This document shows positions 43,263 to 52,202 of a stretch of 64,000 bases of DNA, in pieces. The stretch's first letter is position 1, and every line of letters begins with the position of its first letter. Location of the stretch: contig NZ_FMHU01000001.1 in assembly GCF_900091415.1 (NCBI RefSeq), positions 2,294,001 to 2,358,000 on the forward strand. The letters run 5' to 3'. The translations under genes and the position numbers were made by a program. This stretch comes from Micromonospora inyonensis (GTDB taxonomy: Bacteria; Actinomycetota; Actinomycetes; Mycobacteriales; Micromonosporaceae). The notes beneath the pieces were generated by a model that worked only from the letters and a program-made list of their open reading frames with translations, made no database searches and was not told the DNA's origin.

Positions 43263-44660
43263 GCGTTGCGCACACCACCGGCCCACGGATCGGATCCCTC
43301 TGCAGTGGCTACGGGGGACTTGACCTGGCCGTCGAGCTGGTGCTCGGCGGCCACCTCGCCTGGTACGCCGAGACCGACCGGCACGCCACCACCGTCCTCT
43401 CTCACCACTGGCCCGAGATTCCCAACCTCGGTGACATCCGCGCCGTCGACTGGACCCAGGTCGAACCGGTCGACATCCTCACCGCCGGGTTTCCGTGCCA
43501 GGACATCAGCAACGCCGGAAAACGCGTCGGCATCACCGGCGAGCACTCCAGCCTCTGGACACACGTGGCCAGAGCCGTTCGCGACCTTCGACCCCCGCTC
43601 GTGTTCGTGGAGAACGTCGCCGCGCTCCTGCGCCGGGGCTTCGACGTCGTCCACGCCGACCTGGCCGCGCTCGGGTACGACACGAGCTGGCTATGCCTAC
43701 GCGCATCCGACATCGGCGCCGCTCACCGACGGGACCGGCTGTTCCTGCTGGCCACCCCCACCGACCGACGGGAAGGGGGTGCGGACGTTGCCGACGCCGT
43801 GCGCCCGTGACGGCAAGGGGCCGGGCCACCAGTACGGGCTGCCCGACCTGATCGAACCGACCGGCTCGACCCACGATCTCCTCTCAACATCCACCGCAGT
43901 GGCCTACGGGTCGAACATGTCGCCCTCGGCCGGAGCGGCCCGACGGCCGAGCCTGGCCGGCATCGCCACCAACCTCCCACCGGCCGCGCCGGTGGCCGAC
44001 AGCCGGTCTCCGGTCGCCGCCAACGCCGGAGGTGTCACGCCTACCGGACACCAGCACAGGACGCTGCCCGACGCCGCACGGCTACTGCCGACACCGAGGG
44101 CCAGTGACACCGGCACCGCAGGCCGGCGGGCCGGCGCCGGATTCCGGCCGCCGCTGTCGCAGGTGCTGCTGCCCACACCACGGGCCACCGACGGAACGAA
44201 GGGCTGCCCCGGGCAGCGCGGCTCGCACGGCGACCTCACCCTGCCGTCGGCGGCGGTGCGGGTACCGGCCCGGACCCTGCCCACCCCGCGCGCCTCCGAC
44301 GCACGTGGACCCGGCCGGCACGGCGACGGTGGAGCGGACCTGCGCACCACCATCGCCGGCCTCGGCCAGCCCGACACCAACCGGTGGGGCGTCTACGCCC
44401 CCGCTGTGGCCCGCTGGGAACTACTGCTCGGCCGCCCCGCGCCCGAGCCGACCCAACCCGGCCGGCACGGCAAGCCGGTCCTGGCACCGCCGTTCGTGGA
44501 ATGGCTCATGGGCCTCGACGAACACCGGGTAACCAGTCCCGTGCTGGGGCTGCCACGGACCGCCGCGCTACGGGTCCTCGGCAACGGCGTCGTCCCGCAA
44601 CAGGCAGCCGCCGCCCTGCGGCTGCTGCTGTGCCCGAACCAGTGGAAGACGCCGGCATAG
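43259..44660 (+). pseudogene. C5-cytosine DNA methyltransferase, frameshifted
   Basis: The first part, from GTG 43259, has C5 motifs: IGSLCSGYGGLDLAVEL (I), GFPCQDISNAGK (IV, catalytic Cys), VFVENVAALL (VI) and AAHRRDRLFLLA (VIII); it stops at 43810. The continuation in another frame (TLPTPCARDGKGPGH and beyond) ends with FVEWLMGLDEH and GLPRTAALRVLGNGVVPQQA (motifs IX-X). The switch lies at the five-G run 43775-43779; removing one G joins them into 466 codons. The C-terminal part has LPTPRASD repeats typical of phage-type enzymes. Either decay or a sequencing error. Confidence 0.82.
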
Positions 44661-44887
44661 AGGCCGTCCACCCGGAATCTGCTGGCCGGGTACGACTACC
44701 GCCGGCCTGACCGGTCACGCCGCGCCTCGGGCACCGCCGGCCGACGTGCCCCTCCCCACCCGTCGCCGCATTTCCCGACCCGCCAGTGAGGGCCGGCGTC
44801 CGTGTCCGGGCGCCAGCCCTCGCCCCGATTCGCTCAGCGCGCCGCACCGACCTGCTGTCCGCGCGCTCACGCCCACCGTTTGAGGAG

Positions 44888-45205
44888 ATGACCATGCGAT
44901 CGTCCGGACGCACCCGTCCGGCACCACAGCCGGCTGAAAAGCCCGCCGCCACCGAGCCGCAGCAGGTATGGACAGCCGAACGGATCCGCGCCCTGGGAGC
45001 CAGCACCGACCTCGCCACCGCGGCCTCGGTGCTGGGCATGTCCCGCTCCACGGCCTACAAGCTGATCCGCCGCGACGCGTTCCCCGTGCCGTACTTCCGG
45101 ATCGGCGCCCACTACCGGATACCCACCACGCCGTTGCTGGCCGCCCTGCACCTGCTCGACACGCCCAATGACGAAGGGTCCACCGGGACCGACGTTCCCA
45201 CGTAG
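44888..45205 (+). CDS. xis: Excisionase-like HTH protein
   Basis: A 105-residue small DNA-binding protein with an excisionase/MerR-type HTH: TAASVLGMSRSTAYKLIRRD followed by a wing FRIGAHYRIPTTPLL. Such proteins bend DNA at the att site to favour excision by the integrase. Start ATG 44888-44890 behind TGAGGAG. It lies 200 bases before the integrase, with a terminator hairpin between. Confidence 0.82.
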   Translation: MTMRSSGRTRPAPQPAEKPAATEPQQVWTAERIRALGASTDLATAASVLGMSRSTAYKLIRRDAFPVPYFRIGAHYRIPTTPLLAALHLLDTPNDEGSTGTDVPT

Positions 45206-45289
45206 TTGTCCCGGCGCAGGCGGAACACCTACTAACGGCGGCCACCCAGCCGACGCCTTCGCCCCACCGGGACCCCGTAGCCGATAGGG

Positions 45290-45318
45290 CCGGGACCCGT
45301 CTACGAGGACGGGTCCGG
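45290..45318 (+). terminator. Hairpin between xis and int
   Basis: CCGGGACCCGTC (45290-45301) pairs with GACGGGTCCGG (45308-45318) around a 6-base loop. It probably limits read-through from the modification operon and xis into int. Confidence 0.65.
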
Positions 45319-45407
45319 CGACTTGATCACGCCCGCGCGTCACGCGTGGATGTCGATCGGCGAAACCGATGCACCCCTCACCACCTGATCGAGGAGCACC
45401 ACCTGCC

Positions 45408-46871
45408 ATGCCTGACGGAAGCATCTTCAAACGCTGCGGCTGCCGCCACCCCGACACCGGCAAGCCCTACGGAAACGACTGCCCGAAACTGCGCCGCGCG
45501 AACCGCGCCTGGAGTTCCGACCACGGCCACTGGACCTACCAACTCGAACTGCCACCCACCGCCGGTGGCCAGCGTCGGCAACTACGCCGCTCCGGCCTGC
45601 CCACCCGGCAGGCCGCCGCCGACGAACTCGACCACGCCCGCGCACTGCTCGCCCTCGCACCCCGAGAAGATCGCCGACGACGCACCGAGATCGGCGACCT
45701 GCTCCAGACCGCCGTACGCGCCAAACGGCCCCTGCCCGACGTCGACCGCATCCGTCAGCGGCTGCGCGGCGGCGGTGCCCTCACGGACATGCCCACCGTC
45801 GGCGACTACCTCACCGGCTGGCTGACCCACCTGAGCGTGGACGACAACACCGTGCGCGGCTACGAATCGATCGTCCGCGTGCACCTCATTCCACACCTGG
45901 GTGACGTCCCGCTGGACAAGCTCCGCACCACCCACATCCGGGGCATGTTCGCCGCGATCGAACGCCGCAACGACGACATCCGCACGGCGAAGGCCAGCCC
46001 CGACCCGGCCGTCCGGAGCTCCGTCACAGGAGTACGGCCCACCGGCCCCACCACACGCCAGCGCATCCGCGCCTGCCTGCGCAAGGCCATCAACGATGCC
46101 CTCGCCGACGAACTGATCGTCGGCACCAACCCCGCCACCCTGGTCAAGGTTCCCGGCGACCGGCCCCTACCGATCATCTGGGAAGACGAACGCGTCCAAC
46201 ACTGGAAGGCAACCGGCAAAGTCCCCGGACCGGTGATGGTGTGGACCGATGCCCAGGTCGTGGAGTTCCTCGACTACGCCGCCCAGCACGCCCCCGACCT
46301 GTACCCCATGTGGCACTACATGGCCTACCGCGGACCCCGACGCGGCGAGGCCTGCGGACTACGCGACAGCGAGGTACGCCTGCAACGCCGGGAAACCACC
46401 ATCAACAACCAGATCGCCACCCACGGCTACACCCCCGTGCAGAAACCCCCGAAGAGCAGAGCCGGCAACCGAGACGTCGTCCTCGACGCCGACACCGCCA
46501 AGGTCCTCGCCGCCTACAGGGCCCGCCGCGCCGAATGGCGCCTCGCCGCCGGCGCGGCCTGGCCCGACACCGGACTGTTCTTCGTCCGCCCCGACGGACG
46601 CCCCTGGCACCCCAACGCCGTCACCCAACGATTCCGCAAACTCATCCGCAAAGCCGGACTACCACCCATCCGTCTACACGACCTGCGCCACAGCGCCGCC
46701 ACCTTGGCCCTCGACGCCGGCGTCGACATCAAAGTCGTCTCCGTACAACTCGGCCACTCCACCACCACCCTCACCCGCGACACCTACCAGAGCGTCAGCA
46801 AGGAACTCCACCACGAGGCCGCCGACGCCGTCGCCAACAAGATCAAAAACAAGCGCCGCAAGACCGCATAA
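45408..46871 (+). CDS. int: Tyrosine site-specific integrase
   Basis: A 487-residue phage-type integrase: an N-terminal arm-binding domain with a Cys/His cluster (FKRCGCRHPDTGKPYGNDCP), a SAM-like core-binding domain (YLTGWLTHLSVDDNTVRGYE), and the catalytic domain with YRGPRRGEACGLR (R), KPPKSRAGNRDVVLD (K), HDLRHSAATLALDAG (H-x-x-R), LGHSTTTLTRDTYQSV (H and Tyr). It integrates and excises the ICE. Start ATG 45408-45410 with GAGGAG upstream. Being the outermost ICE gene, it should have the att site just beyond it, at about 46.9-47.1 kb. Confidence 0.92.
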   Translation: MPDGSIFKRCGCRHPDTGKPYGNDCPKLRRANRAWSSDHGHWTYQLELPPTAGGQRRQLRRSGLPTRQAAADELDHARALLALAPREDRRRRTEIGDLLQTAVRAKRPLPDVDRIRQRLRGGGALTDMPTVGDYLTGWLTHLSVDDNTVRGYESIVRVHLIPHLGDVPLDKLRTTHIRGMFAAIERRNDDIRTAKASPDPAVRSSVTGVRPTGPTTRQRIRACLRKAINDALADELIVGTNPATLVKVPGDRPLPIIWEDERVQHWKATGKVPGPVMVWTDAQVVEFLDYAAQHAPDLYPMWHYMAYRGPRRGEACGLRDSEVRLQRRETTINNQIATHGYTPVQKPPKSRAGNRDVVLDADTAKVLAAYRARRAEWRLAAGAAWPDTGLFFVRPDGRPWHPNAVTQRFRKLIRKAGLPPIRLHDLRHSAATLALDAGVDIKVVSVQLGHSTTTLTRDTYQSVSKELHHEAADAVANKIKNKRRKTA

Positions 46872-47131
46872 GCGCCGACAAGGGCGCGTGCCAGATGTCC
46901 CTCGGCACCAATCGCACCTTCCCATATCGCTCCACCCGGCCCGGTCCCACCACAGGGAATGCGCCGCACCCATCGGTGCCCGTCACCCACCCGCCCCTCG
47001 GCCGGTCGGTGCCCGCATCGCGCGGCGTATCCCTGCTGGTCACGCCGGCCAGTCCACCCAGCCGTCGCCCATGTGTCCGGTGGGCCGGCTTCCCCTTCAC
47101 GGCACCCGTTGCCAGAGAGGCAGGTAACAGC

Positions 47132-47565
47132 ATGCTCCACAACACGGTCGTCAACCTGACGCCGCACCCCGTCCACGTCTACCCGGTCGCCACTCCGGAC
47201 CGCATCGAGCCGGGCAGCGTCACCCCGCTGTGCGTCATCGCCCCGTCGGACCGGCACCAGCCGGCCAGACTGGGGTACCGGGTCATCGAGGACGAGAACA
47301 TCGATCTCGAGGTCCCGTGCACAGGGTCGCCTTCGGCACCGGCATAACCCCGTTGCCGCCCCCGGTACCGGGAACCTTCTACCTGGTGCCCCTCGTGGTG
47401 GGGCTCGCCGCCCAGCACCGAGACGACCTGCTGGTCCCGCATGACACCGCGCGAGACATGACCGGTTCGATCATCGGCGTGCGGCGCTTGGCGCGCCCCA
47501 TCACGGCTGAGGCCGACAAACGCTGGTTGCACCACTCGGACACATCCGGGTGGTGCAACCGGTGA
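47132..47565 (+). pseudogene. Small unknown protein, frameshifted
   Basis: The first part, from ATG 47132, begins MLHNTVVNLTPHPVHVY (an LTPHPV start found in small phage-like hypothetical proteins) and runs to ENIDLEVP, then reads out to a stop at 47347. The other frame continues VHRVAFGTGITPLPPPVPGT and YLVPLVVGLAAQHRDDLLVP to 47565. One missing base in the CCCGTG near 47318 joins them into 144 codons. Function unknown. It lies just beyond the integrase, so it may be at or past the ICE boundary. Confidence 0.6.
47525..47560. terminator. Bidirectional hairpin between convergent genes
   Basis: GGTTGCACCAC (47525-47535) and GTGGTGCAACC (47550-47560) form perfect 11-bp arms. They lie between the 3' end of the small plus-strand gene and the convergent methyltransferase gene. 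Confidence 0.7.
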
Positions 47566-47636
47566 AGTGATCTTCCAAGTAGGGCAGATCCGTGGTGGTG
47601 GTGCCTCCGGCGCCCCAGCTCGGGAGCCGGTCGCTG

Positions 47637-48842
47637 TCAGGGCCAGGAAACCGCGACGACGCCGTGGCGCTTCGGCGCGTACCAGCCAGTCGGTGTGCCC
47701 CCGCTCGCAGCGGCGGGGATGTAATCGATACGCGCGGTCCCGCGACGGCGGTACTCCGTTGCCCAGCGTCGCAGCAGCTCCACGTACCGCTCGGCGACGG
47801 CTTCGGCGTGTGGCCCGTACGCGAAGACACCGCTTTCCCACCCGCCGGTGTTCTCGTTCTCGCGCTTGGTGCGGTAGGCGAAGCTGGCACCCTCGAGCAG
47901 GATGGCAGCGCCGAAGGTCACCGCCGGCGTGAACACGCCTTGGTCCACCAGGCGTTGGCTGGCGTAGAGGAACGGCACCTGCGGCGCGCTTGTCACCACA
48001 AACAACTCGAGCTCGTCGGGCAGGTCGAACGCCGCCCCGGACCATCGCTCGATCCTTGGCCCGTGGATCGCCTTGCGCAGCGCCGGCACGTCGAAGCCCG
48101 GGTTGGGCCCGTCGAGGCGCAGGGTCGCGTCGCCGTCGATCGGCACACGCGTTGCGGTGAACGTGCCCTCGCCCTGCATCGGCACGAAACCGCCGAGGCA
48201 GTAGCTGCGGCTGACCAGTCCGGTCTCAGCCCGGTCGAACGCGACGCAGCGGGTCAGCCCGGCGAACCGCAGCGGCACGACGATTCTGCCCTGAGTGGAG
48301 AGCTGGTCGATCCAGGCCGGTGGGATGTCCCACGCTCCCACCGTGACGATGATCCGGTCATACGGCGCGTGCGACGGCACGCCGTACTCGGCGTCAGCCT
48401 GCATTACCCGCACCCGCGCGTAGCCGGCTGCCCGCAGGAAGGCACGGGCCCGAGCGACGATCTCGGGGTCGATGTCCACCGACGTGATCGAGCCGTCAGG
48501 ACCGACCAGCTCCGCGATCAGGGCCGCGTTGTACCCACCCGAGCCGATCTCCAGTACCCGCATACCCGGCTCGATCTCGGCCTGCTCCAGCATCACGGCC
48601 TGGATGTGCGCGGCCGAGACGGAGCTGAGCGCCGTGCCGTCGGAACTGGTCTTCGTCACCAGCGCGGTATCCGAGTCGTACACCATCTCCAATGGCTCGC
48701 CGGGAGCGAACAGATGGCGTGGGACGACAGAGAACGCCCCGGCCAGGGCCTCCGATGCGATGGTGTCCTCCCGCAGCTCGGACACCATCGCCGCCCGCAA
48801 CACCGCAGGATCCTGAGCACGTGGCTCGCTTGTGGCTGTCAT
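47637..48842 (-). CDS. FxLD-system methyltransferase, second copy
   Basis: A 401-residue protein of the isoaspartyl-methyltransferase-like group specific to FxLD lanthipeptide clusters. Features: VPRHLFAPGEPLEMVYDSDT, SSVSAAHIQAVMLEQAEI, the SAM motif MRVLEIGSGGYNAALIAELV, YDRIIVTVGAWDIPPAWIDQ, LPDELELFVVTS and the ending APKRHGVVAVSWP. In related systems such enzymes convert Asp in the modified peptide to isoaspartate or methylate it. It is clearly homologous throughout to the copy at 55630-56838. It is the last gene of the lanthipeptide operon. Confidence 0.88.
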   Translation of the reverse strand: MTATSEPRAQDPAVLRAAMVSELREDTIASEALAGAFSVVPRHLFAPGEPLEMVYDSDTALVTKTSSDGTALSSVSAAHIQAVMLEQAEIEPGMRVLEIGSGGYNAALIAELVGPDGSITSVDIDPEIVARARAFLRAAGYARVRVMQADAEYGVPSHAPYDRIIVTVGAWDIPPAWIDQLSTQGRIVVPLRFAGLTRCVAFDRAETGLVSRSYCLGGFVPMQGEGTFTATRVPIDGDATLRLDGPNPGFDVPALRKAIHGPRIERWSGAAFDLPDELELFVVTSAPQVPFLYASQRLVDQGVFTPAVTFGAAILLEGASFAYRTKRENENTGGWESGVFAYGPHAEAVAERYVELLRRWATEYRRRGTARIDYIPAAASGGTPTGWYAPKRHGVVAVSWP

Positions 48843-49017
48843 GTGATTCCACCTCAGCTATCTGGCTGGCTGTTGCCGATCGAACAACGGCGTCTTGCTC
48901 TCCCGCGACGCTGACAGAAGGACGGGTGAGCGGCCGGCTGTCGCGCGGAGCCTCACCGAGCCGAGCGCGGCCGAGGGTTCACGATGGCGCTCGGCTCCGG
49001 CCCTTCACCGACGCGGC

Positions 49018-49059
49018 TCACCTCGGGTACCACCAGCAGGCGTTGACGGTCAGCGTCAT
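49018..49059 (-). CDS. Possible 13-residue peptide coupled to the upstream gene
   Basis: ATG 49057-49059 overlaps the TGA stop of the 363-aa gene (ATGA) and encodes MTLTVNACWWYPR before a TGA. All twelve codons after the start end in G or C, as in real genes here. It lies between two genes of the lanthipeptide operon. It may be a leader peptide, a mini-ORF or chance. Confidence 0.3.
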   Translation of the reverse strand: MTLTVNACWWYPR

Positions 49060-50147
49060 CCGGGTTGAACCGCGTCCAGGGGGCTTCGGCTCCGGCGTGT
49101 GATGGCCGATTCGGCTGTATCGAGGGCGCGGTTGAGGCTGACGAGGTGTGGTGCGGGTATGGTTCCGTGACCGAGTCCGCATTCGGAGACGAGATTGGTG
49201 AGTTGGCCAGTCTGGCGGCTGGTGGCGACGCTGAGACAGCCAGGGTGGGCGAGGACGTCCCGAGCGGCGTAGCCGTTGTTGGCGGCGTGGCGGACCAGCT
49301 TCATGGCAATCTGCTCGGCCTCACGGTCGCCGACGTCGAGGGCGTCAACGAGAGTGAGGCCAAGCCGGGTACGGAAGACGCCTAGCCCGGATTCGGCAGG
49401 GCCGAGTGCATGGTAAGCGGTCAGCGCGGCAGTCAGCGCGTCGGCCGGATCGCTGGCCGGCACATGCAGATACAGGCAGGCGGTGACGGCGTTCTCCCAT
49501 GGCTCGCCGGGGCGAGTAGCGCCAAGCATCGCGCGGGCCTGTTGGTAGCGGCCCGATGTGGCGTGGGCGATGACGGCGATCTGCCTGCCGTCGAGCATGC
49601 GCGTGCCGATTCCCTTGTATCGGGCGAGGCGGTGGCTGGCTTCGTCCCATCGGCCGGCGGTGGCGAGGGCCTGGGCGCCGGTGCCGAGCAGGACGCTCCA
49701 CAGCCACGTTCGGGCTTTGGTGTGGGCGCTGGGCGTGTTGGTGAGGCGGGCGGCGGGGATGGTGAGGCCGTCGATCGTGGTGTCGGTGCGGGTGTCGATC
49801 GCCTGGAAGAGGGTCTCCAGCAGGGTCCAGGCGGCGGGGCCGTCGCCTGCGCGAATGTGGAGGCGGGCGAGGTTCACGATGGGTTCGAGTGCGTGTTGGG
49901 GCTCGCTGTCGTGGGCGAGCGCGACGGCGGCGATCCGGTGGCACCAGGTGTGGGCCAGGTCGGGGATGCCGCAGTCGGATGCCAGGAGCGCGGCGAGGTT
50001 GAAGACTGCGGTCGCGGCGGCCATGTCACCGCTGCGCTGGGCTATGTCCGCGCGTTCCTGGAGGTCGAACACGCGCTGGGCCAGGGGCGTGCAGACGGGT
50101 CGAGGTCGGGCGATCAGCGGGAATCTGCGGGCAACGGCCGGGTTCAT
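49056..50147 (-). CDS. Helical-repeat (TPR-like) protein of the lanthipeptide operon, 363 aa
   Basis: A mostly helical protein of about eight helix pairs (for example RADIAQRSGDMAAATAVFNL, LAHTWCHRIAAVALAHD, VNLARLHIRAGDGPAAWTLL, VIAHATSGRYQQARAMLGAT), the pattern of tetratricopeptide-like repeats. It ends with a region HLVSLNRALDTAESAI. Such proteins are frequent companions of FxLD clusters, with unknown role; a scaffold or regulatory role is a guess. Its start overlaps the stop of the thiopeptide-type gene, so it is co-translated with the maturation enzymes. Confidence 0.7.
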   Translation of the reverse strand: MNPAVARRFPLIARPRPVCTPLAQRVFDLQERADIAQRSGDMAAATAVFNLAALLASDCGIPDLAHTWCHRIAAVALAHDSEPQHALEPIVNLARLHIRAGDGPAAWTLLETLFQAIDTRTDTTIDGLTIPAARLTNTPSAHTKARTWLWSVLLGTGAQALATAGRWDEASHRLARYKGIGTRMLDGRQIAVIAHATSGRYQQARAMLGATRPGEPWENAVTACLYLHVPASDPADALTAALTAYHALGPAESGLGVFRTRLGLTLVDALDVGDREAEQIAMKLVRHAANNGYAARDVLAHPGCLSVATSRQTGQLTNLVSECGLGHGTIPAPHLVSLNRALDTAESAITRRSRSPLDAVQPG

Positions 50148-50965
50148 GAGTCACCGCCTGGGGTGAGAGCGCCAAGCGTGCGGGCGGGGCCGAAGATGAT
50201 GGTCTTGGCGGCAGCGGCGAGGACCGCCTGGTGCATGCCAGGGACACCGCGCCGGTTCCATGTGAAGATCACGTGGTGTGCGAGGGTGGCTCGCAGGCCA
50301 CGGCGCAACCGCCCGGTCTGGTTGAGCTGCCGGAGGGCGTCTCCGGCGGACGTGTAAGCCTCGAACAAGCTGCGGCAACCGGCCAACGGCGCTTCGCGGC
50401 GGGTGAGGCCGGCCGGATCCACCGTGAGGAGCCTTCTCGCGGCGTTACGCAAGGCATCGACAAGATCGAGCTGGGGTGGGTCTCGGTGGTCGGCGACGCG
50501 CGCCCATACGTCGCCTTGCTCATACCAGTCGAGGCCCGCCGCCCGCATCATCGCCGCCGACAGCATGATCGACAGCTCGCGTTGGCGCGTGGATATGTCG
50601 TCGATGCTGCGGGTGAGTAGGTAGCGGCTGTCGTGGTGCCAGAGCCAGTGGGCGGCGTCCATGGCCTCGGGGCCGCCGAATGCGTGGGTTTCGGGCTCGT
50701 AGATGCCGGGGACGGCGACGCGGATGTGGCGGCCGTGCATTAGCCGTTCCAGCTCGCTCGTCAGGTAGCGGTCGGCGTCGGTCGTGGTGGCGGCGGGGAG
50801 GTAGCGCAGCCGCCAGTTGTCCTTGCGTACGTAGAACCAGGTGGTGATGAGGTGGCGGGCTTCGCCTTCGTTCAGGATCGGCGCGAGGTGTGTGATGGCT
50901 GCCTGCTCTGCGGCATGGGGGTCAGGAAAGGCGATGGTGGTCTGCCGCCATTCGGGTGCCGTCAT
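50144..50965 (-). CDS. Thiopeptide-type bacteriocin biosynthesis protein (LanB C-domain-like)
   Basis: A 273-residue protein of the family found as a stand-alone version of the LanB elimination domain. Marks: the N-terminal W-QTTIAFPD, HLITTWFYVRKDNWRLRYLP (binding-type segment FxRKxxxxRxR), YEPETHAFGGPEAMDAAHWL, and a C-terminal NQTGRLRRGLRATLAHHVIF followed by TWNRRG. The LanB in this operon already has such a domain, so this extra copy may serve a second elimination or an accessory step. Start 16 bases after lanC. Confidence 0.85.
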   Translation of the reverse strand: MTAPEWRQTTIAFPDPHAAEQAAITHLAPILNEGEARHLITTWFYVRKDNWRLRYLPAATTTDADRYLTSELERLMHGRHIRVAVPGIYEPETHAFGGPEAMDAAHWLWHHDSRYLLTRSIDDISTRQRELSIMLSAAMMRAAGLDWYEQGDVWARVADHRDPPQLDLVDALRNAARRLLTVDPAGLTRREAPLAGCRSLFEAYTSAGDALRQLNQTGRLRRGLRATLAHHVIFTWNRRGVPGMHQAVLAAAAKTIIFGPARTLGALTPGGDS

Positions 50966-50981
50966 CAGCGTTTTCCCTCGT

Positions 50982-52202
50982 TCAGGCGAGGGCGAGGAAG
51001 GCGTCCCAGCCGGTGGCCGGGGCGCCGATGACGGCGGTGTGGAGGGCGAGCGCGGCTCCGGCGGTGCCGTTCATCAACTCGGGGTCGCCGTGGATGTCGG
51101 CGGCGAGCTGGCTGGAGAGCTCTGCGGCAAGGCCAGGTAGCTGAGCGGTGAGCTGGGCCGAGCGGTGTGGGCCGGTGCTGATGGCGGCCATGCGGCAGGC
51201 GGATTGGAGGAGTCCGGCTTTGCCGTGGCAGAGGCCGATCTCGGGGAGTCGGTCGCGCTGGGTGGTGTCGCGTAGTGCGGCGAGCATCGCGTTCTCCGCC
51301 TGTTGCTGGCGGGTGGTGTCGCGTTGGGCGATGCCGGCGAGTTGCTGGGCGCGGGCGATGCCTGGGGTGCCGTAGCACCAGGAGGGTCGGTGTCGCCGTG
51401 GGGTGGTGTCGGGGGCGACGTAGCCGGGCCACCAGATTGCAGCCGGGTCCTCTTGGCGGTGGTGGTCGGTCCAGTCGCACAGGTCGGCGAGAGCGTCGCG
51501 GGCTGCGGGAGTGTCGTGGCCGTGGAGGATGGCGTAGGCGAGCAGGGCGATGACCGCGCTGATGCCGTGGGCGGTGCCGATGTTGCCGTGGCCGTGGGGG
51601 AAGTCGGGGTGGGGTGTTCCGCCGAGCCCGGAGGGCAGCCACCACGGCGGTTGGGCGGTGGTGCCGCTGAGGGGTTCGGTGATGCGGGCGAGGTAGCCGA
51701 CCAGGTCCTGGCTGAGCGGGTGGTCGGGGTGGGCGTGTAGGTGGTAGAGGCCGAGCCCGGTCAGACCGTGGACCAGGTCGAACTCGTACATGGTCAGTGG
51801 TTCACGGCGGTCGATGCGGGCATGGGCGGCGGCCAGCCGTTGGCGCGTGAGGGTGATCGTGGCGTCGTTGAGGCTGGCGAAGGCGCGGCGGTAGCCGCCG
51901 AGGGGGCGGGCGGTGTGCAGCATGAACGCCAGCGCGGGGGCGCCATGGAAGGGGTCGGAGTTGCGGCCGATGCTGACCGGCTCGCTACCTGCGGCGCGTA
52001 TCCAGCGGTGGGCGGTGGCTTCGTCGCCGTGTCCGGAGACGGCTCGCTCGATGTGCAGGAGGGCGATGCCCACCGCGCCTCCGGCCAGCGATTGTGGTCG
52101 GGTCCGCCCGTCGAGTGACGGGCCGACGATGGAGGGGCTGGCGAGTCTGGCGCAGACCGCCGCGAGCAGGTCCAAGGAGCTAGTGATGGCCGGGGGTGTC
52201 AT
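50982..52202 (-). CDS. LanC-type lanthionine synthetase (cyclase)
   Basis: A 406-residue LanC-like zinc enzyme. Glycine-rich (alpha/alpha)-barrel turns appear (YEFDLVHGLTGLGLYHLH, GHGNIGTAHGISAVIALLAY), with the zinc ligands in SWCYGTPGIARA (Cys) and LCHGKAGLLQSACR (Cys-His). It adds cysteine thiols to dehydrated Ser/Thr in the precursor to make (methyl)lanthionine rings. Start ATG 52200-52202 overlaps the lanB stop. All expected active-site residues are visible. Confidence 0.92.
   Translation of the reverse strand: MTPPAITSSLDLLAAVCARLASPSIVGPSLDGRTRPQSLAGGAVGIALLHIERAVSGHGDEATAHRWIRAAGSEPVSIGRNSDPFHGAPALAFMLHTARPLGGYRRAFASLNDATITLTRQRLAAAHARIDRREPLTMYEFDLVHGLTGLGLYHLHAHPDHPLSQDLVGYLARITEPLSGTTAQPPWWLPSGLGGTPHPDFPHGHGNIGTAHGISAVIALLAYAILHGHDTPAARDALADLCDWTDHHRQEDPAAIWWPGYVAPDTTPRRHRPSWCYGTPGIARAQQLAGIAQRDTTRQQQAENAMLAALRDTTQRDRLPEIGLCHGKAGLLQSACRMAAISTGPHRSAQLTAQLPGLAAELSSQLAADIHGDPELMNGTAGAALALHTAVIGAPATGWDAFLALA

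Larger units (their letters stand above)
1..46871. mobile_element. Integrative conjugative element (partial, left end outside window)
   Basis: The stretch carries a T4SS-type transfer operon on the minus strand (pilin, TrbL, PrgI/SCO6880, VirB4, coupling ATPase, replication-relaxation protein, M23 hydrolase) and, on the plus strand, DNA-modification genes ending in an excisionase-like protein and a tyrosine integrase. Int and xis at one edge and transfer genes inside is the usual layout of an actinomycete ICE. The right edge is placed just after the integrase by convention. I could not find an att repeat or a tRNA gene, so both boundaries are inferred. Two Tn7-like transposons, a Tn554-like element, an IS21 element and a toxin-like cargo block are nested inside. 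Confidence 0.6.

Noticed and set aside
46973..47015. Direct repeat TCGGTGCCCG at 46973-46982 and 47006-47015 as an att core
   Set aside because: Only 10 bp and both copies on the same side of the integrase; no tRNA gene or matching distant copy was seen, so it is not supported as an attachment site.
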